DNA of 64,000 nt from Nostoc sp. 'Lobaria pulmonaria (5183) cyanobiont'. GTDB taxonomy: Bacteria; Cyanobacteriota; Cyanobacteriia; Cyanobacteriales; Nostocaceae. A program made the translations under genes and the position numbers. The stretch covers positions 2,167,501 through 2,231,500 of the forward strand of contig NZ_CP026692.1 of the NCBI RefSeq assembly GCF_002949795.1. Reading direction: 5' to 3'. Position 1 is the stretch's first letter; every line of letters begins with the position of its first letter. A model generated the notes under the pieces. It saw nothing but the letters and a program-made list of their open reading frames with translations, was not told where the DNA came from and searched no databases. This document shows positions 27,555 to 36,348 of this stretch, piece by piece.

Positions 27555-28703
27555 ATGAGGCAAACAATTTCAATTAACGACTCTGGGCGCTTGCAACTCA
27601 CACCGCTAGAAATTCCATCCCGTCTACTGTTAGGGCCTGGGCCCTCCAATGCCCATCCTACAGTTCTGCAAGCGATGAATACTTCACCCGTTGGGCATCT
27701 TGACCCAGCTTTTCTCGCACTCATGGATGAAATTCAGTCGTTGCTACGCTACGTATGGCAAACAGAAAACTCACTTACCATTGCAGTCAGTGGTACGGGA
27801 ACAGCTGCAATGGAAGCAACCATCGCCAATGCTGTAGAACCCGGTGATGTGGTTTTGATTGGTGTAGCTGGTTACTTTGGTAATCGCCTCGTAGATATGG
27901 CTGGACGTTATGGCGCTGATGTCCGAAGCATTACCAAACCTTGGGGACAAGTCTTCAACTTGGATGAACTCCAAACTGCCTTAAAAACTCATCGTCCAAC
28001 TATCTTAGCTCTAGTTCATGCCGAAACCTCCACCGGCGCACGTCAACCCTTGGAAGGGGTCGCTGATTTGTGTCGTGAATTTGGCACTTTGTTATTAGTG
28101 GATACGGTGACAAGTTTGGGCGGCGTCCCGTTGTTTTTGGATGCTTGGGGAGTTGACTTAGCCTATAGTTGTAGCCAAAAAGGGTTAGGTTGCCCGCCTG
28201 GTGCTTCTCCCTTTACGATGAGTGCGCGTGCAGTTGAAAAATTGCAACAGCGCCAAACGAAAGTTGCAAACTGGTATTTAGATATGTTGTTGCTAGGCAA
28301 GTATTGGGGTGCTGAACGCACCTATCACCACACCGCACCGATTAATTTATATTATGCATTGCGGGAAGCACTGCGTTTGCTTGCAGAAGAGGGATTAGCA
28401 AATTCCTGGCAGCGGCATCAAAAGAACGTAGAATATCTCTGGGAAGGTTTAGAGAATTTAGGACTGAGTATGCACGTTGAGCAAGAGTATAGACTGCCAA
28501 CGCTTACCACTGTCCGCATTCCAGCCGGGGTAGATGGTAAAGCGATCGCTCGGCAGTTACTCAACGAACATAATATTGAAATTGGCGGTGGTCTTGGCGA
28601 ACTCGCGGGTCTTGTTTGGCGCGTGGGATTGATGGGCTTTAATAGTCGAAAGGAAAGTGTTGACCAACTTTTAGCAGCACTACGGCAGGTTTTGCCTAAG
28701 TAG
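27555..28703 (+). CDS. Class V aminotransferase (alanine/serine-glyoxylate type)
   Basis: 382 residues of the PLP-dependent class V family: LLLGPGPSNAHPTVLQAM at the N-terminus, SGTGTAAMEATIAN, HAETSTGARQPL, DTVTSLGG (PLP-ring Asp), and the Schiff-base Lys in SCSQKGLGCPPG. It ends with RVGLMGFNSRKESVDQLL. Close relatives convert glyoxylate to glycine with alanine or serine as donor, which in cyanobacteria would serve photorespiratory glyoxylate disposal. The exact amino donor cannot be read from sequence. A hairpin follows 14 bases after the stop. Confidence 0.88.
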   Translation: MRQTISINDSGRLQLTPLEIPSRLLLGPGPSNAHPTVLQAMNTSPVGHLDPAFLALMDEIQSLLRYVWQTENSLTIAVSGTGTAAMEATIANAVEPGDVVLIGVAGYFGNRLVDMAGRYGADVRSITKPWGQVFNLDELQTALKTHRPTILALVHAETSTGARQPLEGVADLCREFGTLLLVDTVTSLGGVPLFLDAWGVDLAYSCSQKGLGCPPGASPFTMSARAVEKLQQRQTKVANWYLDMLLLGKYWGAERTYHHTAPINLYYALREALRLLAEEGLANSWQRHQKNVEYLWEGLENLGLSMHVEQEYRLPTLTTVRIPAGVDGKAIARQLLNEHNIEIGGGLGELAGLVWRVGLMGFNSRKESVDQLLAALRQVLPK

Positions 28704-28716
28704 CTTTTACGCAATC

Positions 28717-28745
28717 AGGTGCGTTAACAGTAGTGTAACGCACCT
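28717..28745. terminator. Hairpin downstream of the aminotransferase
   Basis: A 10-bp perfect stem AGGTGCGTTA/TAACGCACCT with a 9-base loop. The stem is almost the same as the recA terminator (1890-1917), so it may be a mobile hairpin motif reused as a terminator. The T tract is weak on this strand. Confidence 0.5.
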
Positions 28746-28861
28746 AATACAAAAGGCGTAGGCGTAGCCCGCCATAGGTATCGTATTAACATTGTTTGAG
28801 AATGGAAGGAAAGCTGATACTTTACACTTACTTACTCTTTTTACCAATCCCAACAATTAAA

Positions 28862-28979
28862 TAGGACTTACGCAGTGAAAACCTGAAACCTCGATCCCCC
28901 CTAACCCCCCTTAAAAAGGGGGGGATCTGAAAAGCCCCCTTTTTAAGGGGGTTGGGGGATCTATTCTGCGTAAGTCCTA
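28862..28979. mobile_element. MITE-like element with perfect terminal inverted repeats
   Basis: 118 bases bounded by TAGGACTTACGCAG and its exact complement CTGCGTAAGTCCTA. They are flanked on both sides by TTAAA (28857-28861 and 28980-28984), a likely 5-bp target duplication. The interior is a second palindrome of GATCCCCC and CTTAAAAAGGGGG strings. It encodes nothing, so it would need a transposase supplied in trans. Confidence 0.75.
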
Positions 28980-28984
28980 TTAAA

Positions 28985-29334
28985 GAAAGAGCAGATTAAT
29001 TTTTGCAGGTCAATACAATCGCATTGTTAGTCGAAACAATCGCATTGTCAGCCGTTGCATTAACGAATGTAGTATTGTTTTTGGATAATAGTTATAGATT
29101 TCCATAGCTATTCCACCCCATCCCTTAATTCCTTCCCCTTAGCAAGAAGAGGGGAGAGAAAGCGTAGCTTTGGCGGGGGTGGCGTTCTTAGGGTTGATTA
29201 ATATCTGTTGAGTATTCCTCACTAGTACAACATGGCGCAAATAAACATACCATTTCAAATGGCGCAAGAGCTTGGAATATAATTCTTTTGACTTTTGGCT
29301 TTTGACTTTTGACTTCCGCCTTGCGGTACTAGCC
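28985..29334. other. Spacer with heptamer repeats
   Basis: No gene. At 29285-29316 there is a run of TTTTGACT heptamers followed by CCGCCTTGCGGTACTAG, the same border string seen at the ends of the dispersed element (copies at 7.0 and 34.4 kb). This looks like a remnant or end piece of that element. Confidence 0.4.
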
Positions 29335-29445
29335 TCACTGCGAGAAAAAACCAACAACCAGCAAAGGCAAGAGTATTAAGACAGATACAATCAAAACGAG
29401 GGTTGCCGGATCGATTTTAATATGGTTCTTCTCTGGATCGCGCAT
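29335..29445 (-). CDS. 36-residue single-span membrane protein
   Basis: The product starts MRDPEKNHIKIDP and continues with one uninterrupted hydrophobic helix (about residues 14-34) ending VVGFFSQ. ATG 29445 has GAGAG upstream. The charged N-terminus followed by a single helix resembles the tiny subunits and assembly factors of photosynthetic or respiratory complexes, but I do not recognise the family. It is on the same strand as, and downstream of, the 29552 and 29702 genes. Confidence 0.55.
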   Translation of the reverse strand: MRDPEKNHIKIDPATLVLIVSVLILLPLLVVGFFSQ

Positions 29446-29551
29446 TTGGCACTCTCTCGAACAATAAATATATTACCTAAGCCTAAATGATGGTTACTTT
29501 TTTTTCCAAGCCCAATGAGGTTTAAAAGTGTAAACTTTTTAGCCGATCAGC

Positions 29552-29659
29552 TTATTTCTTCCAAGGCAATTTAGTCCCCATTTCAGTTAAAGCTGAGAAG
29601 ATAAGATAGAGAATGAGTAACCCAGCAGCTGCAAAGAAAGCGAGTAAATCGTTATCCAT
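29552..29659 (-). CDS. 35-residue single-span membrane protein
   Basis: It starts MDNDLLAFFAAAGLL, has one hydrophobic helix (about 5-24) and ends TEMGTKLPWKK, an amphipathic basic tail. The acidic N-terminus and basic C-terminus suggest a defined orientation. ATG 29659 is preceded by TGGGG. It begins 42 bases after the 29702 gene ends, so co-transcription is likely. The family is not recognised; a small subunit of a membrane complex is a guess. Confidence 0.55.
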   Translation of the reverse strand: MDNDLLAFFAAAGLLILYLIFSALTEMGTKLPWKK

Positions 29660-29701
29660 AAATGCCCCACGCTAAAACTTCGCTAATCATAACGGAATCA
29701 T

Positions 29702-31129
29702 CTAATCTTTAGCATCTTTTTGAGTCTGTAATCTTTGATCTTCTGGGTGCAAACTGTACCAGCCATACCAGTGACGAACTGCAAGCCAAACTGCTGAAAG
29801 CAAACCCGCTAAACTAAGAGTTAGTCCGCTAAACGGTACTAATAATCCAAAAATCGGTAGCACTGCTCCAGCAATAGTAGCAACGATCGCAGCTAGGGAA
29901 GCACTGCGGCTAGCTCCCAATCCCCATGTTAAAATTAGTAAAATGATCGAAATTAAAGTCCAAGCCAACTGAGCATTAATAATGCGAGCTAGATAGGTCA
30001 AAGTCAACAGACAAGCAAAGAAAATACTACTAGCGATCGCAATATTTCTGAAACTCATTGGCAGTGACAAATATAACAACAATATCCACCACAAAAATAT
30101 TGCCGGTGCTAATAACAAAAGCCGGGGAATGATACCAGTATGACGAATGGGGTCGGTGTTCGTAAACACTCCAAAGGGATTTTTGACTGAAACATTATCG
30201 TCAAATTTCCAAGTAAACTGAGTACTACGTCCATTAACTTTAATCTCATTCGGTACAACACCACTGGCAAAATCAGCCGGAGCAAAGTTGGCAATTGCTG
30301 TGAGGCGAAAATTAGAAAGCAACTGTCCGGCGGCGCTATAAACCCAGCGAGGCCCGCCTTGAGCCTGATAGGTGACTCGAAAGGTAGTTTCTTCTCCTGG
30401 TTGCAGCTGAAAGGGAAAGCCATAGTCTCCCAGATTGGTTTGTTGTAACCTAGTACCGTTACGCTCTACTTTGTAGCCAGCAAGCAGTGTGTAGCCGTTA
30501 GGTGGCGATGCTTCAAAAAAGAAATTATTAATATCCTTGAGTTGGTTAACTACTTTATAATCAGCAGTGTATTCTACGCGATAAATTGAACTACGACCTG
30601 GAACATCTACGCTTTGGTCTAGCTTGACTTGAATTTGTGAACCACCCAGCGTTAAGAAGCGGTTAATCTCTCGCGTATCATTGACTTTGACTATTTTGCC
30701 ATTGGCTTGCGTAGTATATGAGTATGGCTCTTGGGTAGTGTAGCGCACTTGCGGGGCAGATTGTTCGAGCTTTTCACCTGCGACACTTTGGGCCACTTGA
30801 GCTACCCTTGTTTGTTCCCAGTGGTGATAACGATTGCTCAAAGTTGAACAAAGAAAAAATCCTGGTACTAACAGAATTAATATTAGAGTTAAATGCTGTA
30901 ATCCCCGCAATAGTTGGGAATAACCAACAGCCCATTCGCCAATGAATATAAATTGTTCCGGCTGGCTGCGACGGAGAGAAAAACTTATCAGTGCGATCGC
31001 AACTCCCAAACCTACGACCAAAAATACTAATAACAGTGAAGCTTTGAGCGCCTGGGTTCCAAATTGAACAAGCTCAATTGGATGCGTCAAATCGGGTAAT
31101 CCGGGAATACCTTGAGCAGAAGATGACAT
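29702..31129 (-). CDS. Conserved multi-span membrane protein, unknown function
   Basis: 475 residues. Two hydrophobic helices near the N-terminus (about 25-50 and 80-100) frame a cytoplasmic loop. A soluble beta-rich domain of about 220 residues (around 105-325, with many aromatic and Thr-rich strands) follows. At least five helices fill the C-terminus (about 335-460), and the protein ends in a charged tail. The layout is a membrane protein with a large loop exposed outside or in the lumen. I used ATG 31129; a TTG frame extends to 31165. No enzymatic motif seen. Two mini membrane proteins follow on the same strand and may be partners. Confidence 0.75.
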   Translation of the reverse strand: MSSSAQGIPGLPDLTHPIELVQFGTQALKASLLLVFLVVGLGVAIALISFSLRRSQPEQFIFIGEWAVGYSQLLRGLQHLTLILILLVPGFFLCSTLSNRYHHWEQTRVAQVAQSVAGEKLEQSAPQVRYTTQEPYSYTTQANGKIVKVNDTREINRFLTLGGSQIQVKLDQSVDVPGRSSIYRVEYTADYKVVNQLKDINNFFFEASPPNGYTLLAGYKVERNGTRLQQTNLGDYGFPFQLQPGEETTFRVTYQAQGGPRWVYSAAGQLLSNFRLTAIANFAPADFASGVVPNEIKVNGRSTQFTWKFDDNVSVKNPFGVFTNTDPIRHTGIIPRLLLLAPAIFLWWILLLYLSLPMSFRNIAIASSIFFACLLTLTYLARIINAQLAWTLISIILLILTWGLGASRSASLAAIVATIAGAVLPIFGLLVPFSGLTLSLAGLLSAVWLAVRHWYGWYSLHPEDQRLQTQKDAKD

Positions 31130-31299
31130 TGGTTGATTTTTGCAGAATTTGGAGAACCAGACCAATAAAATCTCTTAAAAGTTTCTGGACAATAGTTTTA
31201 TTTGATACGTAGACAGTTTAAAGAAGTATTGCGTTGGCGTAGCCAGCTATAGGTATCGCTCTGTCCCTGATTTGCTCGACTGTAACTTGGTATAAACAC
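31130..31299. other. Spacer with target duplication of the ISAs1 element
   Basis: It contains a GCGTTGGCGTAGCCAGC-type short repeat (about 31230-31250) common in the window's spacers. It ends with GTATAAACAC (31290-31299), the left copy of the 10-bp target duplication of the insertion sequence. Confidence 0.5.
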
Positions 31300-31553
31300 C
31301 AGGGCAAACGCATCTTATTTACTAATAAAAACTAAGGGAGATTCCAAAATGACATAGATAATTGTAAAAATTGGTGAAATGATAAATAAAACAAATCAAA
31401 TATTTTTTCAAAATGTGAATTAGCTTACTTCAACTCAATGACTAATCGTCAATACTAAAATAATTCAATTATGAGCTACATAAGAATATATTTACTTAGA
31501 GGATAAATAAAACTTTTATGTAAAACATTCAACTCAAGTTTTGATGTACTATT

Positions 31554-32688
31554 TTAAGCTAACGCTAAAATACTTAGTAAATATTTGTTATCCATCGCTG
31601 CAAGAAACTGTTTATTTTTGATTCCACGTTTGACACGCTTCTCTTGAGTTAAAAGATTGACTGCAATATGTCTGAGAATTGCAAAATTCTGTGGAGCATT
31701 ATCTTTTCTAATTCGACAGTCATCTTCTCTTAAGGCAACATCCAATAGCCAATGCAATGAATTTTCAATTCCCCAATGGCTGCGAATAGAATTACCAAAC
31801 TGTTTAGCATCTGACTCAAGGCTACTGATAAAATACCGAGTTTCAACCGTTGTTTCACCATTGAATGAACGGACAGATTCTACCATGCCAACACTATTAA
31901 AATTTGACCAAATCGAATCTGGGTTAAGCCGAGATTCAATTTGAGAGAACATTACGTAATTGCGAATTTCATGACGGCCATGCCCTGTTCCTTCTGTTTT
32001 ATATGTGCTATGTTTAATCCCATCAAAACCTGTGGCTATCCCTGAAGAGAATAGTTTTTCGACTTCATCATAAAGATTTCCTTGATTCTTCTTTAACGCA
32101 ATTACATAATCTGCATAATGCTAGAGTGATTAGCTTCACAATCTCCTTCTGGCAGCCAATTGCATCAATGGTCACAATACATCCTGACAGTTCTAATACC
32201 TTTAATAATTCTGGAATTGCTGTAATTTCATTTGATTTTTCATCTACTTTTACTTGTCCCAGCACTAATTTATTTGTAGTTGCCCAGGCGCTTACCATTA
32301 TAATTGCGCTTTGGTCACTACTTGTATCATAAGAACCACGTAAAGTTTTCCCATCAAGTGCGACAACTTCACCATCAGTTATCTTCTGTATTGATTTCAT
32401 CCAGCTCAGAAAACATTCCTGGAACTGTTGAGGATTTATTTGTGCAAATACTCTTGCAAATGTATCGTGGGACGGAATCCCATTTGGTAATTCTAAAAAT
32501 GTTTTTAACCATTCATACTTTGCACAACCATAAGTCTCTACGGCTACCCAACCATCCGCACCACAAATCACAGCACATACGGCAATGGTCATGATATCGA
32601 TTAATTTATGTCGTTTGGTGCGATCTATTCGTGGATCTTGTATCACCGCAAAATGGTCAGCAATCGTAATTTTGGGTTTGAGCTTCAT
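31554..32688 (-). pseudogene. ISAs1-type transposase, frameshifted
   Basis: The N-terminal part (from ATG 32688, MKLKPKITIADHF) has DPRIDRTKRHKLIDI, HDTFARVF, VALDGKTLRGS (first catalytic Asp) and VTIDAIGCQKEIVK (second Asp region). Around 32118 the frame is lost and it terminates after LCRLCNCVKEES. The other frame continues with ADYVIALKKNQGNLYDEV, then HWGIENSLHWLLDVALREDDCRIR (the acidic C-terminal motif) to 31554. One small indel near base 32118 explains the break. Apart from this break the protein appears full length, so inactivation seems recent. Confidence 0.88.
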
Positions 32689-32801
32689 AGAGAGGAGAAT
32701 AAGAACGTAATTCTTCTTTGTGATCAATGTGAGAATACCACGTTCAATGAAGGGCAGCTGTCCTGACTTTTCACAACATCTGTAAAAGTCACTTTGGTCA
32801 G

Positions 32802-32983
32802 GGGAGCAACGCGATTTGGTGAGGTCTGGGAAAAAAGGTGCGATCGCTAAATCCTTTCATCAGTAATAAAAATATATTTATACATATTAAGTAGTAAATT
32901 GTAAATGAAATTACTTAGTACTCAGATTTGATTTTTAGCGATCGCACCTCGTTTACCGAATCTGACAAAATCGCATTGCTCCC
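32802..32983. mobile_element. 182-bp MITE nested in the insertion sequence
   Basis: The ends GGGAGCAACGCGATTT and (as complement) GGGAGCAATGCGATTT begin imperfect inverted repeats about 60 bases long, which end in AGGTGCGATCGCTAAA on both arms. The element is flanked by TTGGTCAG on both sides (32794-32801 and 32984-32991), an 8-bp target duplication. It encodes no protein. Each arm contains a HIP1 site. Confidence 0.8.
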
Positions 32984-33294
32984 TTGGTCAGTTAGCTATC
33001 GCATAAATTGAGTTTTTCTTTTCGCTGATCTTCTCGTGATTCCTAGTCATTAATCTAAAACTATTGAGAATCAGACTGTGAGAAAACTTACGCTATTTAG
33101 TGACTTGAGAACTGACCGTGAAAATTCAGGCAGCCGTCCGTCGGCTGCCTCTAACTCTCCCCTAATAATGATTATTATTTTCATCTAAAGTGAGGTTTAA
33201 TATCCTGAAAGCCCTATGTAGTTTGAGTCTTGGTGTATTTCACCATGATTCAGGCTCGTCAATATTTAGATGCGTTTGCCCTGGTATAAACACC

Positions 33295-33323
33295 AAAAAC
33301 CCGGTCTTAATGACCGGGTTTTT
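33295..33323. terminator. Strong hairpin terminator
   Basis: A 12-bp perfect stem AAAAACCCGGTC/GACCGGGTTTTT with a TTAAT loop (33307-33311). It is symmetric, with A tracts on one side and T tracts on the other, so it can stop transcripts from both directions. It lies immediately outside the right target duplication of the insertion sequence. Confidence 0.65.
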
Positions 33324-33628
33324 GAGAGAAAACAATGGGGATATATTCCCCGAAGGTTAGTTATAGAGGTTCAGTATAATATCGATGCTCTGATATTTAC
33401 TACCACGCCATTGTTACCCATTCCGGAAAATTAGCTAAGAATTTTTGACTAGTCTTTTTTGATCTCCTAAAATACACCAACCTACATTAATCTGCCAAGG
33501 GCTTGTGCTATGCTTGCCTCGTTCATCCCTCAGAGCAATTGCATCATGCTAAATATGGGTGCGATCGCACCTGGCGCATTTTCCTATCTTGTTAAGAGTT
33601 AAACCCGTGTTCATTATCTGGCGCGTGT
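33324..33628. other. Spacer, nothing recognised
   Basis: About 300 bases with one HIP1-like site and no supported gene or repeat. Confidence 0.35.
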
Positions 33629-33952
33629 TTACCGTCGAGAAGAATTAAAAAAGCTGCATATCATCTCACCAGGGTCTTTTTGCTCAAAGGGCAAAACAGT
33701 TCCAGCTTGTTGAACCTTGACTCTTTCGCGACAATTGTAAACCTCTGTAGGTCTTTTTATGCCATCTACGCTAATAATTGCTTTGTATTCCCAATAATTT
33801 TTAGCACTTCGGCTGATACTGAGAATGCAAATCTGATGGCGTAGACCGTCGTAGACAGCGTAATTGCGGCATACAGATGCAAAAGCCGGATGTACCACGG
33901 AGAAAGGTAGTATTAATAGCAACAGAAATATTATGTATTTAATCCTGCTCAT
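33629..33952 (-). CDS. Secreted small hypothetical protein
   Basis: 107 residues from ATG 33952 with a clear signal peptide: basic MSRIKY, a hydrophobic core IIFLLLLILPFSVV and a cleavage-like HPAFA-SV. The mature part has four Cys residues (CRNY, HQICIL, YNCRER, EMICSF), suggesting two disulfides in the periplasm. An upstream TTG (33997) would add a non-typical lead and is less likely. No known family recognised. Confidence 0.6.
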   Translation of the reverse strand: MSRIKYIIFLLLLILPFSVVHPAFASVCRNYAVYDGLRHQICILSISRSAKNYWEYKAIISVDGIKRPTEVYNCRERVKVQQAGTVLPFEQKDPGEMICSFFNSSRR

Positions 33953-34179
33953 AAAAAATTGTTTAACATTATTTGGAAATATGATTAAATTTTTCAACCT
34001 TTGAGTTGATTCAATTACTTTTCCTAGTTTGACAGACTAGAGATTGCAACTCCAAAGCACGCAAAGCATGAGAGCAGTAGCAAAAAAGCTCACAATGCTT
34101 TATGTGCTATTTTCCGCTAAAGTTTACTAAGCTAAATTGAACCATGCCCAAACACCTTCTCTACTTTGAGGGTAAACAT

Positions 34180-34402
34180 CTAGTACAACACGGTTGAAAT
34201 AAACCACCCCTGACGCTCGATGACTCGCTAACGCTGCGCTAACGGGTGACGCTCGCCGGCTCGCTAACGCTGCGCTAACGGCAGTTCCTCATCGGGGAAC
34301 CCCCAAGACCGGACTGCCTCACCATTCCAAATCAATGAAACGCTTACACTGTATTAATTTTGAATTTTGAATTTTGAATTTTGAATTCTGCCTTGCGGTA
34401 CT
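34180..34402 (-). repeat. Dispersed intergenic element, copy 2 (inverted)
   Basis: The reverse complement of the element at 6993-7168. It shares TAGTACAACACGG, ATAAACCACCCCT, GCAGTTCCTCAT, CCGGACTGCCTCACC and ATTCCAAATCAATGA, then a heptamer array (here TTTTGAA, 34356-34387) and CCTTGCGGTAC. Compared with copy 1 it has an extra segment in which CTCGCTAACGCTGCGCTAACG is nearly repeated twice (about 34220-34281). No protein is encoded. Confidence 0.7.
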
Positions 34403-34562
34403 GGTGCATCTGTTCATGTACCATACCCTAATACCAATTCGTAAGATCCTGCAAGAAACCGCACTTAGTGCGTCTATTTAATTAAGAAAGTCAGATTACA
34501 TTTGGCTGGGTTTCCACCAATTGTATCTGTAGTCTTATTTTTAAGAATTGACATAACAACAA

Positions 34563-35372
34563 ATGTGCAAAAAAAGGTCAGTCGTAAGGACGATAAAATT
34601 GCAACCAAAAACAAATTTTGAGCAATCTGGGATTACACGCTGTTTTGCAGCAATACTGCTCTTTGGTCAAGTGTGGCTACATTTACTCCAAGGGAAAACG
34701 TACTATCGCAAGATTTTGCAACATCTTGTTACCGCTGGACCAGGTTCTATTTCTCCAGTTCTCCTTGTCAGCGGTTTTGCAGGAATGATTTTTACTATTC
34801 AGATAACGAGGGAATTAGCCCGATTTGGGGCTGTCAATGCTGTGGGAGGTGCTTTTGCCTTAGCTTTTTGTAGAGAATTGGCTCCAATTTTGACCGCTAG
34901 TATTATGGCGGGACAAGTAGGTTCTGCTTTTGCAGCAGAAATAGGTGCAATGCGAGTCACAGAGCAAATTGATGCACTTTATATGCTCAAAACCGATCCA
35001 ATTGATTATCTAGTACTTCCTAGAGTAATTGCTTGTTGTTTGATGGTGCCTTTGATGACGATTTTGGCTTTAGTTACGGGCATTATCGGCGGAGTTTTTG
35101 CTGCATCAAAGTTTTACCAAATTATTCCTGAAACATTTTTAGAATCAGTCAGAAATTTTTTAGAACCGTCAGATTTATTTATTATTTTGCTAAAAGGGTT
35201 TATTTTTGGAGTGCTGGTTGCTGTCATTGGCTGTAGTTGGGGTTTAACTACTAGAGGGGGAGCAAAGGAAGTAGGAGAATCGGCAACAAAAGCAGTTGTT
35301 ACTAGTTGGGTATCTATTTTTATTATGGATTTTTTCCTCTCTCTACTGCTGTTTGAACAGCCTGCATTTTGA
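34563..35372 (+). CDS. MlaE-type ABC transporter permease
   Basis: 269 residues with five or six hydrophobic helices and the MlaE/YrbE signature: GPGSISPVLLVSGFAGMIFTIQ, FCRELAPILTASIMAGQVGSAFAAEIGAMRVTEQIDAL, and near the end GCSWGLTTRGGAKEVGESAT. Such permeases work with an ATPase and an MCE substrate-binding protein to move lipids between membranes. Neither partner is next to it here, so they must be encoded elsewhere. The start is uncertain because no ribosome binding site is visible; ATG 34563 gives normal length. Confidence 0.88.
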   Translation: MCKKRSVVRTIKLQPKTNFEQSGITRCFAAILLFGQVWLHLLQGKTYYRKILQHLVTAGPGSISPVLLVSGFAGMIFTIQITRELARFGAVNAVGGAFALAFCRELAPILTASIMAGQVGSAFAAEIGAMRVTEQIDALYMLKTDPIDYLVLPRVIACCLMVPLMTILALVTGIIGGVFAASKFYQIIPETFLESVRNFLEPSDLFIILLKGFIFGVLVAVIGCSWGLTTRGGAKEVGESATKAVVTSWVSIFIMDFFLSLLLFEQPAF

Positions 35373-35516
35373 ACCCAAGTAAGTAGTAAACAATATTCCC
35401 GATTTTTTAAGAAGTTGGAAATTTGAGTACAAATAAAGTTGTGGGGAAATAATACTGCTTCTGAAGCATTGGCGCAACCCAACCCAGGCATCTCTCACTT
35501 TTTGGGATATACTTGA

Positions 35517-35963
35517 TCACGTTAGCGGAATTTGGGAATATATGAACTTGTATATTAACGCACCCAAAGCTAAACCTCCCAATGAAAAGATAGAGGCAGT
35601 TAAAAAAGCTACGCCTCCCTTAAGACCAGCTCTTTGAAAGTCTATCCTGACTAATATAGTCGCTGAAAGGATCAACAAAGTATCAAGAAATACCCCAAAC
35701 CAGGCAATCATGATAAAAAACAAGAAAGCTGCTAAGACGGCAATGCCGAAAGACCTGGTATTTGATTGAAGAAAAATACTGTAGTAATATGTCATCTTCG
35801 GCCAAGGAGCGGTCAAAGTTACGATTAAAATTAAGATAGCAACTACAGTTACCACCCACACAAACATAGAAGCACGTGTTTCAGATATTACCCAGCCCAA
35901 AGTACTGTAACTCAGCAGTACTAGCGCCAGGGACACCCAAGGAACTCTTTTCAAAATTGACAT
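35517..35963 (-). CDS. Small membrane protein, unknown family
   Basis: 148 residues with four predicted spans (about 10-25, 30-50, 70-95, 115-140) and short polar loops. Cyanobacterial look, but no motif that points to a function. Its ATG at 35963 is divergent from cruF, with about 385 bases between them. Confidence that it is coding rests on length, hydrophobic periodicity and lack of a better frame. Confidence 0.65.
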   Translation of the reverse strand: MSILKRVPWVSLALVLLSYSTLGWVISETRASMFVWVVTVVAILILIVTLTAPWPKMTYYYSIFLQSNTRSFGIAVLAAFLFFIMIAWFGVFLDTLLILSATILVRIDFQRAGLKGGVAFLTASIFSLGGLALGALIYKFIYSQIPLT

Positions 35964-36348
35964 GGGTTTATATTTCTAGTACAGGGTTAAGGTCTTATCG
36001 CATAAATAAGTGTAGTAACTCAAGACTTTATTTTGCTTGAGGATTTGCTCAGTTTATGATGATTGTCCTTCCTTAAGGATATCCCAGTATCAAAGGAGTT
36101 TTTTATGATACGGGTATCAGTGAGACAAGAAACCAGAAGTTGTTACAGATAAAATTATTTAGATTTTGAATATATGGTTTAAACTAGTAAGTTTAGCATC
36201 ATATTTTTATAGCTTCAATCAATAGACTTTTATGCTGTTCCCAAGAAAGCCAAACAAGTTTGTCGAAAATTGCGGTACAAAGTAGTTAAAGATTTGTAAA
36301 CTGTTAGCAGCCGAGTAGCCGCGTGTCACATCTTGTTAAGGAATTATC
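35964..36348. other. Divergent promoter region for the 35517 gene and cruF
   Basis: No ORF. A weak inverted pair around 36075-36125 (AAGGATATCCCAGTATCAAAG ... TTTGATACGGGTATC, shortened) was noted but has no clear role. Confidence 0.3.

Larger units (their letters stand above)
31300..33283 (-). mobile_element. ISAs1-family insertion sequence, decayed, with nested MITE
   Basis: The ends are CAGGGCAAACGCATCT (31300-31315) and its exact complement (33268-33283). They are flanked by the direct repeat GTATAAACAC (31290-31299 and 33284-33293), a 10-bp target duplication. Inside lies one transposase gene of the ISAs1/H-repeat type on the minus strand, split by a frameshift, and a 182-bp MITE inserted upstream of it (32802-32983). 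Total length is 1984 bases; without the MITE and its duplicated target it would be 1794. The element is probably immobile unless served in trans. Confidence 0.85.
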
